Assembly (NCBI GenBank): GCA_035610365.1
Contig: CM069432.1
Span: 167,522,035 to 167,586,034, forward strand
DNA: 64,000 bases
Reading direction: 5' to 3'
Origin: Aquatica leii
Taxonomy: Eukaryota > Arthropoda > Insecta > Coleoptera > Lampyridae
This document shows, one piece after another, positions 43,160 to 54,790 of the stretch; within the stretch, counting starts at the first letter, position 1, and every line of letters begins with the position of its first letter. The notes below the pieces were generated by a model. The model saw nothing but the letters and a program-made list of their open reading frames with translations, was not told the origin of the DNA and searched no databases. The translations under genes were made by a program, and so were the position numbers.

Positions 43160-43990
43160 GCGTTTCTTCGGGGCCGACGTTTTCGTGCAATACCTTAGTT
43201 TGAACATAACTTCAACAAATCTGATTTAAAAAGATACGTAACGATAAATATTCCGTTTGAATCTTGTAATGCAGTTTTTTGAAAATGGATTTCGCATTAA
43301 CATACTCGGTTTCATTCATTTCCCGAAAGTTGTTTAAGTTTGTATTAAGCTCATTCAATGTGATCTAAGCTAAACTACTTTGTTTGAGTTTATTTGCATC
43401 TGTACTAGTATTTAGAAAATCACGATAAATAATTTGTCTAGACAAAATCCAATCAAATTTAGTTTTTTGAAGAGCAATTCGCCTTTGTTGAAATTGTTTC
43501 ATCGAAATTTGTGATAGTGCCTAAAAAATGCGTATAGATTTAGATTCATTGAATATTGAATCAGCTAACTTTATATTCACAAGAATTTTAATAATACTAG
43601 AATTCAAGTGCTGTGCAGGAAGCGCGTTTCCGATTTGTGGTACGATTAAACATCTTAATAATCTTAATAATCGTTTATTGTAGATTTTATGGTGATTTCT
43701 ACGCAGTGAGTAACTTTTAACACTTCTTGAGTTATTCCTGTAATATTAATTTTAAAAGGTATTTGATTAAGGGATAATTGATCACAGGTATTTTCAGTGA
43801 TAAAATTAGATTGCGATGCACTGTCTAATAAAATTCTAACTTTATGTGGTTTACCAGTTATATAATCTATATTACCTCAAGCAGTCGTAATGAGCCAGAA
43901 TATTATCAGATTGCATTTTAAATTTAATTAAACCAAAAGATTTTTCACATTACTTGTTCTATTCAAACTTAACACCGTCACGAAGCATTC
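43160..43990 (-). pseudogene. Old BEL copy, protease and pre-RT region
   Basis: The minus strand matches BEL-2 from about 35870 to 36690 with stops and indels. ITGKPHKVRILLDSASQSNF (about 43866-43807) is the protease block, with the same DSA as BEL-2. Farther on, IYRDFLNTSTDANKLKQ and LNELNTNLNNF match the region before RT. It is collinear with the two other old-BEL pieces if the middle was deleted. The 5' part (Gag, 5' LTR) was not found; Gypsy-3 begins within 110 bp. Confidence 0.8.
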
Positions 43991-44099
43991 TGTTTAACGG
44001 GTATAAAATTGTACTCAAATTTTAAAAAAATCGTCCCTAGTAATTTATTAAACCTATTAGAGAACGTAACTCTGATTTGTTCTTGGGTGCTGAGCATTT

Positions 44100-45930
44100 T
44101 GTAAAGTTTCTATTTTCGATAGAATTTTGTGAATGCCTTTCTACGCCGGGTATGTCTTTTAGTATATTTTCTGGAATATTGCGGGTGCTAAGGAAATACC
44201 GTACATCAATCTATTGCATTCGAATAAACCACGGTGAGTATTTAAAGTAGTGAATTTACGAGATTCGTGTTTTAGTTGTAGATGTAAGAAAGCCTAACTC
44301 AAATCTAATTTTGTCAATTTTTTACCGCCGGCCATAGACGCGAATAATTCGTCAAGAATCGCTAGTAAGTGCTCATCCACAATTAAATTGGAACTCAACG
44401 TTATTTGAAAGTCTTCATAAAGACGAATATTTCCGTTGTTTTTCATAACCGGTACAATGGGAGTAGCCCATTCTGCATGCTCTATCTTAGTAAGAATACC
44501 TTGTTTTATTAGGTTGTCAATCTCAGCATCAACTTTAGTAATCAACGCAAAGAGTACCGGCCTTGTTTTAATGAAAATAGGTGCAGCATTTTCCTTCACC
44601 TTCTGACTCACTTGTACATCCTTAATAGCTCCAATTGATTTGTCAAAGATTGGCTCGTATTTATCCAGGATAGATTTAAGGGTAAAGGTAGGTTGTACCT
44701 GCAATATACTACAATCATTATTGTGTAAAGTAATTCCCAACTCTCTTATCCACTCACGCCCTAATAATGGTTTTCTGTTAGTTGAATTAACCAAATATAA
44801 ATTGAGCTGTTATGTAACATTATTAATGTTCACGCTAACAAAAACTTGACCACAGACGTTTAAAAGAGTTTTACAATAACTTAGTAAATTTATATCAGGC
44901 TCATAAATTTTGAAATTACCAAGCTTACTTAGGAATTCTGATTTTGACATAATTGAAACAGCCGCACCACTATCAATTTCAAAATTTATGTTTTTACCAT
45001 TAACATTTATATCAATTAAACATTTCTCACAAAATCCATCTAGCTGCAGGATATCTTCTTAAACTTCAGCCTGGTGTGCGTTTGAATTCTTGAACTTGCT
45101 GCAAACTTTTTATAGATGTCCATATATATTGCAAAATCTGCACAATGGATTAATAAATGGGCATATGTTGGCTAGATGAGCTGGGTTTCCACACTTGTAG
45201 CAAGATGTAATTTTTGAAGATTTTGTAAAGGTAGGAGTTTTACTAGCTGTAGTGTTTCTTCTGTCCTGTTTTTTTCTCTTTTTTTTCACTTAGATTTCTT
45301 TTTTTGTTTTTTAGTGTTTGTACCGCATTAATTGTAGTTTTACATTAAAGTTGGTATGAATCTTGTTCGGAAAGTTCCATGCTAGCAGCAGTTTCTAAGA
45401 CTTTGTCAAGATTAAAGTCCTTGAAATCCAGTAATCTGCTTTGTATGCTTTTAGAGTAGAGGCCATATACTAATTGGTTTCTCAAAGCGGTACTTTTAAA
45501 GGTTCCAAACTTGCAATTAATTATTAATTTTTGCAGGGCATGTAGGAAATCTTGAACACGTTCGCCCTCGTGTTGCTTACGGCATTGAAATCGAAACACC
45601 TCGGCAATTTCTAAGGGTGCCAGATTATAATTAGTGTCAAGTAGTTTTACCATTTTTTCGTAAGTTTTGTCTTCTGGTGAATTGGGGAGCTAATTTGTCA
45701 CAAACGATATCATAACTTTCGCTACCCATGTAATGCAATAAGTATAGTAATTTAAAGTCATCACTTACTTTGAAAACGTTGTATGCCACTTCTAACCGTT
45801 TTACCCATCTACACCATTTAGTTTTAGATAAGTCAAAAAACTCTACAGTAAATGCAGCTTGTATTGTAGTACTTGCAGCAGTTATGGTACTCGTATTTAT
45901 AAAACTTGAAAATCATCAAACAGGAAATCA
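44100..45930 (-). pseudogene. Gypsy-3 fragment: Gag, zinc knuckles, protease, RT
   Basis: On the minus strand from 45930: FFDLSKTKWCRWVKRLEVAY opens Gag. After a frameshift the frame 45653-45345 gives FRFQCRKQHEGERVQDFLHA and LRNQLVYGLYSKSIQSRLL. CYKCGNPAHLANIC (about 45200-45160) is a zinc knuckle and CRFCNIYGH a second one. IDSGAAVSIMSK (about 44978-44943) is the protease active site. The frame 44794-44294 holds LLGREWI, WATPIVPVMKNNGNIRLYED and KLTKLDLS, the RT fingers and first catalytic Asp. GLFECNRLMYGISLAPAIFQ (about 44230-44170) follows a stop. It ends before YxDD. No LTR, RNase H or integrase was seen, so the copy is truncated. Confidence 0.8.
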
Positions 45931-45939
45931 CATGCAAAA

Positions 45940-47229
45940 TCAATGACGTCTACCTGTCTTACATTGCGCTGTTGCCAAACTTTACATGTTTACTTATATG
46001 AAATTATAACAGTCATTATAAATCGATCAAGTTATCATAACAAAATCTACAATCTTTCCGTAGACGGGTCGCATAAAGTAATTTCTAAAGATCTTTCTTC
46101 ATCTATTGAAAGAGTACTTTCCTAACTTATAAAAAAGTCGTCAATTATTGAAGCCCATAAAATTTTTTTTATTAACTAAAGATTCTAAAACTCCCTGATT
46201 TTACGGATTACATAAAGTTCATAAGTCTAATATTTCTCTTCGGCTTATTGACAGCGCTATAAACTCACCTACTTATAATATCTCTAAATATCTTGCAAGT
46301 TTAGTAACTTTTTGGTTAGTTTTGATGTTGAGCCTTTGTTTACTAACGTTCCGGTACCTAATTCAATTAACATTATTAAATCTTTATTCAACAAGAACAA
46401 TATTTCAATCGACATTTCAATCGCGTTTTAGTCAATCGTAATGAAGATAGTTTTTTATTACTTTCAGTTTATTGAAAACCAACCTACACAGATAAATATT
46501 TAAACGGATTGTCATATCATCACCTTTCTCAGATATTATCAGTAGTGAATTTTTTAGTGTACAGAACTGTTTTCTAGTCAACTCCAAAATCTTCAAAAGA
46601 GTTGTATCATCTAATCAAGGTGTTAGTCGCAAACAAATAAATTAGAAAGAGTCTTAAGCGATCTATACAAAATTTACGTCTGCGAAACAAAGAGTAACAG
46701 CGGTATCTATGTTTTAAACAGTGTCTTTTGGTTATCTACCGTATGTCAGAAGTACCACGAATCGTATAACAAAAATGTTACATAGTTACTCGGTTTTCTA
46801 CTTTTTCTGAATTAGGTCAACTCTTAAATGGTGAAGGACGTTATTCCTTTTTAATCTGACGGTATTGATAGTATTCCTTGCTATTGTGGTCGTGCATACA
46901 TAATAAAAACGGATCAAAGCGTGGATATTCGTTTTAAGGAGCATCAAAGGTTGGTGTAGTTGTCTTAAACAATATTTAAAGTCAGCAGTGGCAGAACACG
47001 TACTAGAAACGGGTCATCAAACTATGTCTAAAAACACAAAAATTTTTGTAAATGTTTCTAATTACTCTCAGCAAAAAATTAGATAATTCATTAAAATAAT
47101 TAAAAATCATTTTATTATTAACCGAGATTCTAGTTTTTCTTTACTGGAAATTTGGAAACCAGTTTTATCAATCGGAGGCAGGTCTATAAAAGCAAGACTA
47201 TAAGGCGCAATCAATCAGTGTTACGGGCT
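45940..47229 (+). pseudogene. Penelope-like element PLE-2 (RT fragment and GIY-YIG)
   Basis: Plus-strand blocks in changing frames: VHKSNISLRLIDSAINSPTY and NISKYLASL (about 46217-46302), then FDVEPLFTNVPVPNSINII (about 46319-46375), are RT blocks 1-2 of a PLE. Farther on, GIDSIPCYCGRAYI (about 46864-46905) is the GIY-YIG start, with GID for GIY and AYI for YIG. DQSVDIRFKEHQR (about 46913-46951) has the catalytic Arg region, and KSAVAEHVLETGHQ (about 46979-47020) follows. The catalytic RT box was not found; the part between 46400 and 46850 is unreadable. Same orientation as PLE-1, and clearly inactive. Confidence 0.75.
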
Positions 47230-47275
47230 CTGAAGATGTCCACTGCGACGTGTGACAAAAGCTCAACTTGTGTAA
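47230..47275 (+). ncRNA. Decayed hammerhead-like motif at the end of PLE-2
   Basis: CTGAAGA (47230-47236) fits the hammerhead core CUGANGA. It is followed by a hairpin, GTCCAC (47238-47243) with GTGTGAC (47250-47256, one bulged T), and then AAAA where the ribozyme needs GAAA. The position, just past the PLE coding end, is right. Stem III and the cleavage site are not clear, so this may be chance. Confidence 0.3.
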
Positions 47276-48183
47276 TAACGATCACACAGAAATTATCCAG
47301 AATGGAAAATTGTGTTACTTAGTATTTGTTACAACACCCAATAGAGATTTTCAGAACCAGATAACAGTTTGTGTAAAAACTTGCGTTACAATAATAATTT
47401 ATGTCACTAGCATCTGTCTGTCTTTTTAACTTCTGACTTCAAAAAACTGACTCTAGCTTTCTTTGAAACGTTTTTATATATTTCTATCTGTCTAGAATGT
47501 TCAACATCCTTTGATCATTTTCTCAAATTTGACAATAACTTCGAGAACGTTCCTATACGTAGTAACAAACTCTACTAATTTTGAAAAATATAGTACTCTA
47601 GTATTTAATGTCATAAAATTTTTAAAACGTTTTTTTCAGTTTTAACCAAGTTTTAAAACATTTTTTCACCAATTAACAAATTTTATCAAACACACACTTC
47701 TACTTAAATATCAATTAACTTTAATACCATAGTTTTACGTAGATTTTGATTTACCACTTTGCGGTTTTAGAGTTTATTCTGTCATTACTTAACCACAACA
47801 AATATTAATGTTTGCTTTAAAGGTAGCACAAGATAACGTTTGAAACGATAAAAAAAAACAAATCCCAAAAATGTTTAAATTAGTATATTGTTGTCTGTGT
47901 AAAATGTTTTTGGGTTCACCACAAGATTCTAAATATTAAAATAAGTTTTCTCAAACAACATACGCCAAAAAATACGTTGTTTTATTGTGTACTTTTACGA
48001 TATACAAGTGCATCTCTACGTTAAATTTTTGGAATTTGAAAATTTTAATGCCAATTGGTGGTAACTTTTTAAAGCGATGTATCGTGACGTTATTGTGCGC
48101 ACTATTTAATTAAAAGCCAAAAGAAGTATATTAGAAATTAGCATAGTAGTAAGTACATAAAAATATTATAACATGTAGCTATA
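47276..48183. other. AT-rich gap, no gene recognised
   Basis: No open frame of note and no repeat that I can recognise between the PLE-2 end and the mariner-like element. Confidence 0.45.
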
Positions 48184-49487
48184 AAGAGTGTATCTGAAAT
48201 ACGACTACAAACTCACGGGGTAGTTTCCTTGTGGCGTTAAATGAAAAAAAAATTGTTAAGGATTTTGTCTAAAGTAGCCCAGTTTTGACATATTTGCAAT
48301 TATAGTTTTTAAGCCAATCCGACTATCTAAACAAATTGAAATTGACTATTGGATTGTAACTATGTGGTAAATTGTGGACAAATGCTGTAAAATTAGAGAA
48401 ACTGGAAGCGTTCTGCTTAACTACGAAGGCTGGGGGAGAGAAAAACCACCTCATGTTTGTATATAGCTGCGGAAAAACAAGTAAAATAATAAATCTTTTT
48501 AATAAAATCAAAACTTTAATGATTCTTTTTTTTAATCATGTGTAGATATTGCAAACTGTAAAAGATCGGCCACGAAATAGCACTAGAGAAATAGGTCGCA
48601 AAGTTAACGTGTACGGAACATCGTGTTTTAAAGAATTATTCTTTTTGCCGTCACCTTGTTCAGCAAGGTTAACAGTTAATTGACGTTGAGTTTAAACCGC
48701 AGTGTCAGTGGTTGCAGTAACGAGAAGCTCTGTAGATATTAACTTTAATGCCAAAATATTATTTTAAGCATGTTGTTTTGCACGAAATAAAGTGTTAAAT
48801 TTTTACAACACGCTTGTTTGTAATAAAGAAAACCCTCATGAAATTTAACAAAATAACTTTTGACGGCGGTTTTTTATTTATGTCTGAGCGGGTATTTTAG
48901 GGAATATTTTGTACTTTGTTTTTTTCCAAGAAATTTTTGCGCGCAAGAATTTGATGACTTACCTTTGGAAATTTGCGGAATAATGTGGTTTATGCAAGAT
49001 AGAGCTCTCTCGCATGTAAAGATAATAGACACAATTTTCACTTATTTACGCGAGTAACAAACAATTTTCAACAACATTTTAACGTTTATGTTTTATACGA
49101 TAGAAGACATTTTAAATGTTTACCATAAATTTAAGGTAACAAAATATATCTAGTGTACTAAAAGTGTTCTTAGAACAGAAATTTAATTCAACCATAGTTC
49201 TTTAGTTACGTTTTATGGGATAACATTATTTTGTATTCATTCTTATTTTTGGTGTCAGCAAATTGCTGAAACTAAATGTACGCTACGTAAAACAATTTAG
49301 TTTAATTCGTGTTGTCAACAATCTAAGGAGACTGTTTATTGCGCAGATCCGGAATTTACTACTTATTTTGCTGAACATTTGGGGTTTTTAAAATGTTTTA
49401 ATGCAACTTTAATTTTGAAATTTTTGCTTGTATTTATGTTTTAATTTTTCTTTTTAAAATAAAAATTTGTTAATCAGATACGCTCTG
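48184..49487 (+). mobile_element. Mariner-like DNA transposon with TIRs and TA flanks
   Basis: The left end reads AAGAGTGTATCTGAAATA. The right end, as reverse complement, reads CAGAGCGTATCTGATTAA. TA dinucleotides adjoin both ends (48182-48183 and 49488-49489), the expected target duplication. The length of about 1.3 kb fits a full-length Tc1/mariner element. Transposase codons lie inside on the plus strand but are badly broken. Confidence 0.7.
48540..49060 (+). pseudogene. Mariner-like transposase remnant
   Basis: ILQTVKDRPRNSTREIGRKV (about 48548-48607) is the helix-turn-helix end. Several stops follow. KENPHEI (about 48829-48849) marks the region around the first catalytic Asp, which is lost. 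The 65-codon frame 48860-49057 gives FDDLPLEICGIMWFMQDRAL and SHVKIIDTIFTYL, where QDRA carries the second catalytic Asp (family pattern QDGAPxH). The third acid is not found; sequence after 49060 is unreadable. Confidence 0.7.
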
Positions 49488-49522
49488 TATAGATAACACT
49501 TACACTATATAAATTTAATTTC

Positions 49523-49585
49523 CGTACATGTCAAGGTTATTTTCGTACAGGTCAAAGCGATTACTGTACTGGTAAATAAATTATA
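49523..49585. repeat. Degenerate tandem repeat, about 3 x 20-21 bp
   Basis: CGTACATGTCAAGGTTATTTT is followed by CGTACAGGTCAAAGCGATTA and CTGTACTGGTAAATAAATTA. It lies 35 bp beyond the mariner end. The third copy is weak. Confidence 0.4.
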
Positions 49586-49589
49586 AAAT

Positions 49590-52500
49590 CATATTATAAG
49601 AAACTCGTATTAATGTTTTGTACAAATTAATTCAAAACAATTAGCATAAATCAAAGCATTTAATTTACAACGTCACCTCTTGTTTATTTATAAGCTTTTT
49701 TTCTAGAATTCTAGAAAAGGAAAAGTTATTTATTGAACTTTTACTTATGTTGTGTTATAAAAGAGTTATAATTATGTTTCTAATGGGTTGTTAAGTTAAG
49801 TAATTGAATTAGTCAAAAAACAAAATTACTCAATTTGCAATAACAACATGTTCAAATTATCTTAAAGAAGTCAATACTTATTTCCATTGATCCGTTTTTA
49901 AACTGCATGACAATTTAAAAAATACCAATTATTTTTTGGCAGTTACAAGATATCAAGATGTTTGTTTCAAATACAGCTTAATATATGTACGTTCTTAGTT
50001 ATGCTAAAAATTATAAGCAAACGCACTTAATTCCTGTTGTTTTCATTTTTGTAATTGACTTTTTATTTATTTCTACAGTATGTATCATTTTCTTAAGTAA
50101 CAAGATTGCTAAGTTACAATGTATTTGTTTTATTAACTATATCTTTTTGTCCCAATATTTTTGTATGTTCAAATGTGTTTTGCAGTAATGATTGTTTTAG
50201 CATATTAAATACTTTGGAATAATTAATTTTATCATGCATTTTCTTAACATAACTGTAGTTTATAAAAGAATTATAACAATTTTTAGTCCAAAACAATGAT
50301 ATTGAAACTACTATTTCTTCAACTGCAACTGCGTATTACTTTTTTAGTTTGTAAAGCTCTATGCCTAAGAATAACATTTATAAGGAACAAATATTCTTTA
50401 AACATTTACAAATTTATGTTTTTTTGCGTTGTAACTCACATCCACATGATATTCTATTGCAGCTTCTAAGAAAACCGTCACATACCAACATCGTATTTGT
50501 CTAAAGAACATGATGAAATAAATATTAATATTTAGATTAATTAAAATTCCACAAAAATTATATATATTTTTTTAAATGAATAGCTAAAAATAAAAAATTA
50601 AAAATTAATAACAATAACTTATAATATAAACGCATAAATAAAGACAAAGTTTTAATGTAGCATACTAGAATACTAACAATTAATCTAATATTAATAATCG
50701 TCAAAAAGTGTACTTTTGTCAATAAAATGAGATATCTTTAAAACCATTGTGACGTGTTTTTTTTCTTTACGTGTTTGTTACACTGCGCGGCAGCTCGAAT
50801 CTGACGTGTAGAGCATCATTTGTGGTGGGTTTAATTTTAGGTAAAATTCGGCGTTATCTACTCTTTTCTTGCTACCCGGAGTAGAACATTGTTTTTCTTT
50901 TTCTTTTATTGAAACAATTATGCTATTAAGGTGTGGTACTTAATTTATTGCTTTATTGAATCTATATACATTTGCTTAGTTTAATTACAATAATCACCGG
51001 TAAGAAATTAAAATAATCATTTAATAGTAGCACATGCAAACTATTAAAACTTGTGGCGGAATATGCTTACTAGTTATGGCAAACTGGAAGAAGAAATAAA
51101 AACTTTACGCGAAATTACTTTTAATTATTTCAAATTTGATAAACAATTTCAACCAGAAAGTTGAGTTGCCTAAATTAAGTATAAAACTAATATTTATTTA
51201 CTTATGTTTAAACTTAAACTAAATCCTCACTAAATCTATAATCTTAAAAGCTACACCATTGCCTTGGTATAGTTATGTGTTATATTAGTCCGACGGAGAA
51301 TTTAATTTTCTACAAGATGTCAAAACTATGTCGTTCTATTTAAAAAACCGAGTTTTAGTACATTGAAGTTTTGCATCTTTGACTTTTAATATAGAACACC
51401 TTTCTCAAAAGCATGGCATTTTTTGAAGTCATAAATTTAGAAGAAAAACTGTAAAACTGCTTATAATTTTGTAAAAAGTAACTTAAAGTAGCTATAGCTT
51501 TATATCATTGTAAAGTAGTCCAAAAACGTATTAATATAAAGGGTATTCCATTTAAAAAAGATAGATTTGTGTTGTCCTGATATTGTAGTTAAAAATAATT
51601 TTCAAATGTTAAACTTTAAGAACTCTGCAACTTTTATAAATATATTTTTTTTTATATTTTGTATAGTAAAGAAGATTTTACTATGACACTCTATTGGCCC
51701 ACCTTGTATAATATGTACTGTCAAAGTTACTATTCTAGTGTTATCTATTCCTTAAGTAAAAATGATTTTTGTTAAGTTTTAACTAGTGCAATTAAGAGTG
51801 GTGTTGAAGAACTTTCTGTTTAAAGATTTTATTAGAGACAATTGTAATTAAGAGTAAATTACAAAACTAGTAACATTGTTAATTATATTGAGATTTTCAG
51901 ACAAACGTAAAATCGAATTACTACGAAACTGTTTGACCTTTTATCAAAGGGATTTCATATAAGCTGTTAACATGATTTTAATTCACGCATTAAAGTTTAT
52001 GTGCAATGCAACACTTATTGATTGTTCCTGGCTACCATAAAAGTCAATGAGCACAAAATCTAATTAAAATTTAATGTGAAGCCTTTAGCTCATTTTTAGT
52101 TATCAAACCATTTATTGATGTATATACATACATACATTATTTATAAGTTAGTAATCGAAAGGTAAATTGTATAATTAGAGAGAAACAATAATTAGTAATC
52201 TTCTAATATTTAGACTTATATTTATTTTACGTTGAAACTTTAAATTTTGGCGATGCAAGACGGTTACAATTTAAATTTGCAACTTTTTGATAAGTTCTGT
52301 TATTTTCAGGTGGGTGTGTGTCACGCTTGAAATCAAACATTAAATTTTCACTCCCTTCCTACAAAAGTTATGAATCGTGAAAAAGTCTACTTGAAAATTG
52401 AAATTTTTCCAGGCTTAACAGAGGATATATAAGTTATTTTCTACTACCACAAAGTATTCGGAAGTTGAATGGAAATTATAATGACATTTTTGTAAAAGTT

Positions 52501-54030
52501 TGTCAATAACTTTATAATTGAAAATTATATTGAAATTTCTTAGACTGACACATTTAAAGAATATGTTTTATGCTGAAACAAACAATGTAATAATAATTGA
52601 TTTAAATGCTTTCGAAATTATTTGATGCATGTTCATGAATTAAAATAATTGGCCATAAATATCTTTGGGTAGTTACAACTATTAATTTTGATACAGTCAC
52701 TGATCAAAATATATTGCTTGCGCGTGTAATGATAATAGGGTGTTATATGCAAAGGATGTCATATTTTGTCATATCCCATTTCGATTGATTCGTTACTTTA
52801 TCGATTCATTCAAATGCATTTCAAGTGCCAAAAACATTCAATATTTATTTCTGAAAAAGATGCTGCTAACTTTAAACTTTTATATAAACCGCAGTGTATA
52901 TTTTATTAAAGTGAAGAAGTGAGTATGTAACAAACTTATATAACAAATGACAAAGTATCTCCGGTATATTATGTGCTATGAATTTTGATCTACTACTACT
53001 ATTTGAAATCGCGTGAATTTTACTAAGGTTTTTAGATAATAAACATATTTGTTAGATAAACTAAATTTAACTATTTAAAAAAAGTAATTAATGTGTTTGT
53101 GTGATATATTTAAGCAAGTACTAATTTAAACATTTAAAAATATGTACTTGTTACGTTTTGCAGAAAATCATTTAGTTATTTTTACATAATTTTCCAATAT
53201 TACAAATGCAAATAGTTAAAAATGACATTAACATTGCTTTAGTGTTACTGGAAATTTAAAAGAAAGCACAAATGTTATATGACAAGAATCAATAATGCAA
53301 TATATGTAGAAGAAATAACACTAGCAAGAATTGTATAAGGTTAAATTTGAGTAAATAATTTTAGGTTGTTAAACATAGGGTATTTTTAAATTTTTTATAG
53401 GAATAAATGTAAACGTTTAAACTGTCAAAAGAAAGTTTTATCATATGCTGTATACATTAGTTCATGTATTAAAGATGAATAAAATGTTTTAGGTAAAAGT
53501 TGTTGTCAGTTAAGTGATCTATAATAAAAAAATATTGTTTAAGTACACAAAAACCCAATCAAACTTTCTTGTTTTAACTCTTTATTTGACAATTTTGCTT
53601 TTAAGCAACATCATTATTGATTGTTACTAACACTTTTATATTTATCCGACCGCCTTTTATGGGTACTGTGGCTCACAATGAACATAAATAGCAATATTAT
53701 TTTGTTTTATATTTTCTTTGTTCTATAAATAGCAGTGTTTTATGAAAGTGGTAGGGCTATCAGATTACATAGTAGGCACGTGATTTGATTTGACTGCTTG
53801 TCCTAAGTTGGAGCATTATTTGATAAGTACTACTGAATGTTTTCATTACTGCAAACTAAACGTTGTAAATAATAAACTAATTATTATTGAAGTTGATTAT
53901 ACATTAAACAACAGGTACATTAGATTTTGCCTACTGATAATACTCCGTTATATGTGTGAGGGCGCTTTGAAAATATATTGCCGGTAAGTTCAACGCCAAA
54001 TAAAAGTATTTTTTGCGTACTTTGTTTTTA
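49590..54030. other. AT-rich stretch, no gene recognised
   Basis: Open frames stay below 70 codons and have no known motif. A possible small inverted-repeat relic lies at about 51536-51711 (AAAGGGTATTCCATTT at the left; TATTGGCCCACCTTGTATAA at the right), similar in style to insect MITEs with ACAGGGTGxxCCATTT ends. A stretch near 50780-50890 is richer in GC but shows no coding or RNA signal. Confidence 0.45.
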
Positions 54031-54039
54031 AAGATTATG

Positions 54040-54790
54040 ATTACGCAAACATTTTTCGTTATATTTCGAAAAAAGCAAGTGATACTTCTTCCGTCGGAAA
54101 ATCTTATGGTATCAGATGCAGATTTTTCTGATGTAGAAGAAGCACCGCGGCGGTATATATTCTTAGTAAAGATCGCAGTTTTGAGGTCGATTAGGCAAAT
54201 TTAGCTGAAGAGGGCAACCATTTGCTTATAGAACAAGGTAGCTAGATTGACGCAAATGAATAGTGACTATAATTTAAAGACTCCACCTGAACAAAGTGTG
54301 ACATCCCCCTTCTAAACAAACGCATTCATGCAGACGCACTAAATTTTGAAAATGAAGAAATTTCACAAAATTTTATCTCAAAGCTTAATTTTTCTGATTA
54401 CTGAACAAATTAACTTGTACTCTGTGCAATCTGCTGCATCCGTCAATACCAACAAAAACAAAACAGAACAGTTTATAGACACTCTAATAATGATTGGAGT
54501 GTTTTTCTTTATACGTAGATTATTGGAGTTAAGACCTGAGATACCAAAAAATATAAGTAATTGAGGTAATATACAAATTTCATAGACAATAATTCTCAAG
54601 AGACCTCGAACAGACTGTTCAAAAGGCGACCTGTACTAAATGCCATTAGAAATAGCTGTAGGAATCCACCACAAGAAGATCATCGGTCCATAAACGAAAC
54701 GATGTTCCAGAACAAGTCTTAATTGGGGATTCGTACGAGCGGGAGTTTTGGGAATTTTGTACTACTTTTTGCCGTACACTAGAAAAGGTA
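54040..54790 (+). pseudogene. piggyBac-type transposase remnant
   Basis: The 72-codon frame 54346-54564 contains ITEQINLYSVQSAASVNTNK and KTEQFIDTLIMIGVFFFIRR, the N-terminal part of the piggyBac transposase catalytic domain. After a frameshift, LFKRRPVLNAIRNSCR (about 54616-54663) and HRSINETMFQNK (about 54680-54716) follow. SINETM is where the first catalytic Asp (VDEQM-type) should be, and it reads Asn. WGFVRAGVLGILYYFLPY (about 54725-54780) is the next block. An acidic segment SDADFSDVEE upstream (about 54109-54138) fits the N-terminus. The C-terminal half is gone. Inverted ends and TTAA flanks were not located. Confidence 0.75.

Larger units (their letters stand above)
40505..43160. other. 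2.65-kb segment replacing the middle of the old BEL copy
   Basis: It separates old-BEL pieces equivalent to BEL-2 38170 and 36690, so about 1.5 kb of RT and RNase H is missing and 2.65 kb of other DNA is present. Apart from the relic at 40930-41330 and the short repeat near 42984, I recognise nothing in it. No clear terminal repeats or target duplications at its edges. Confidence 0.6.
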
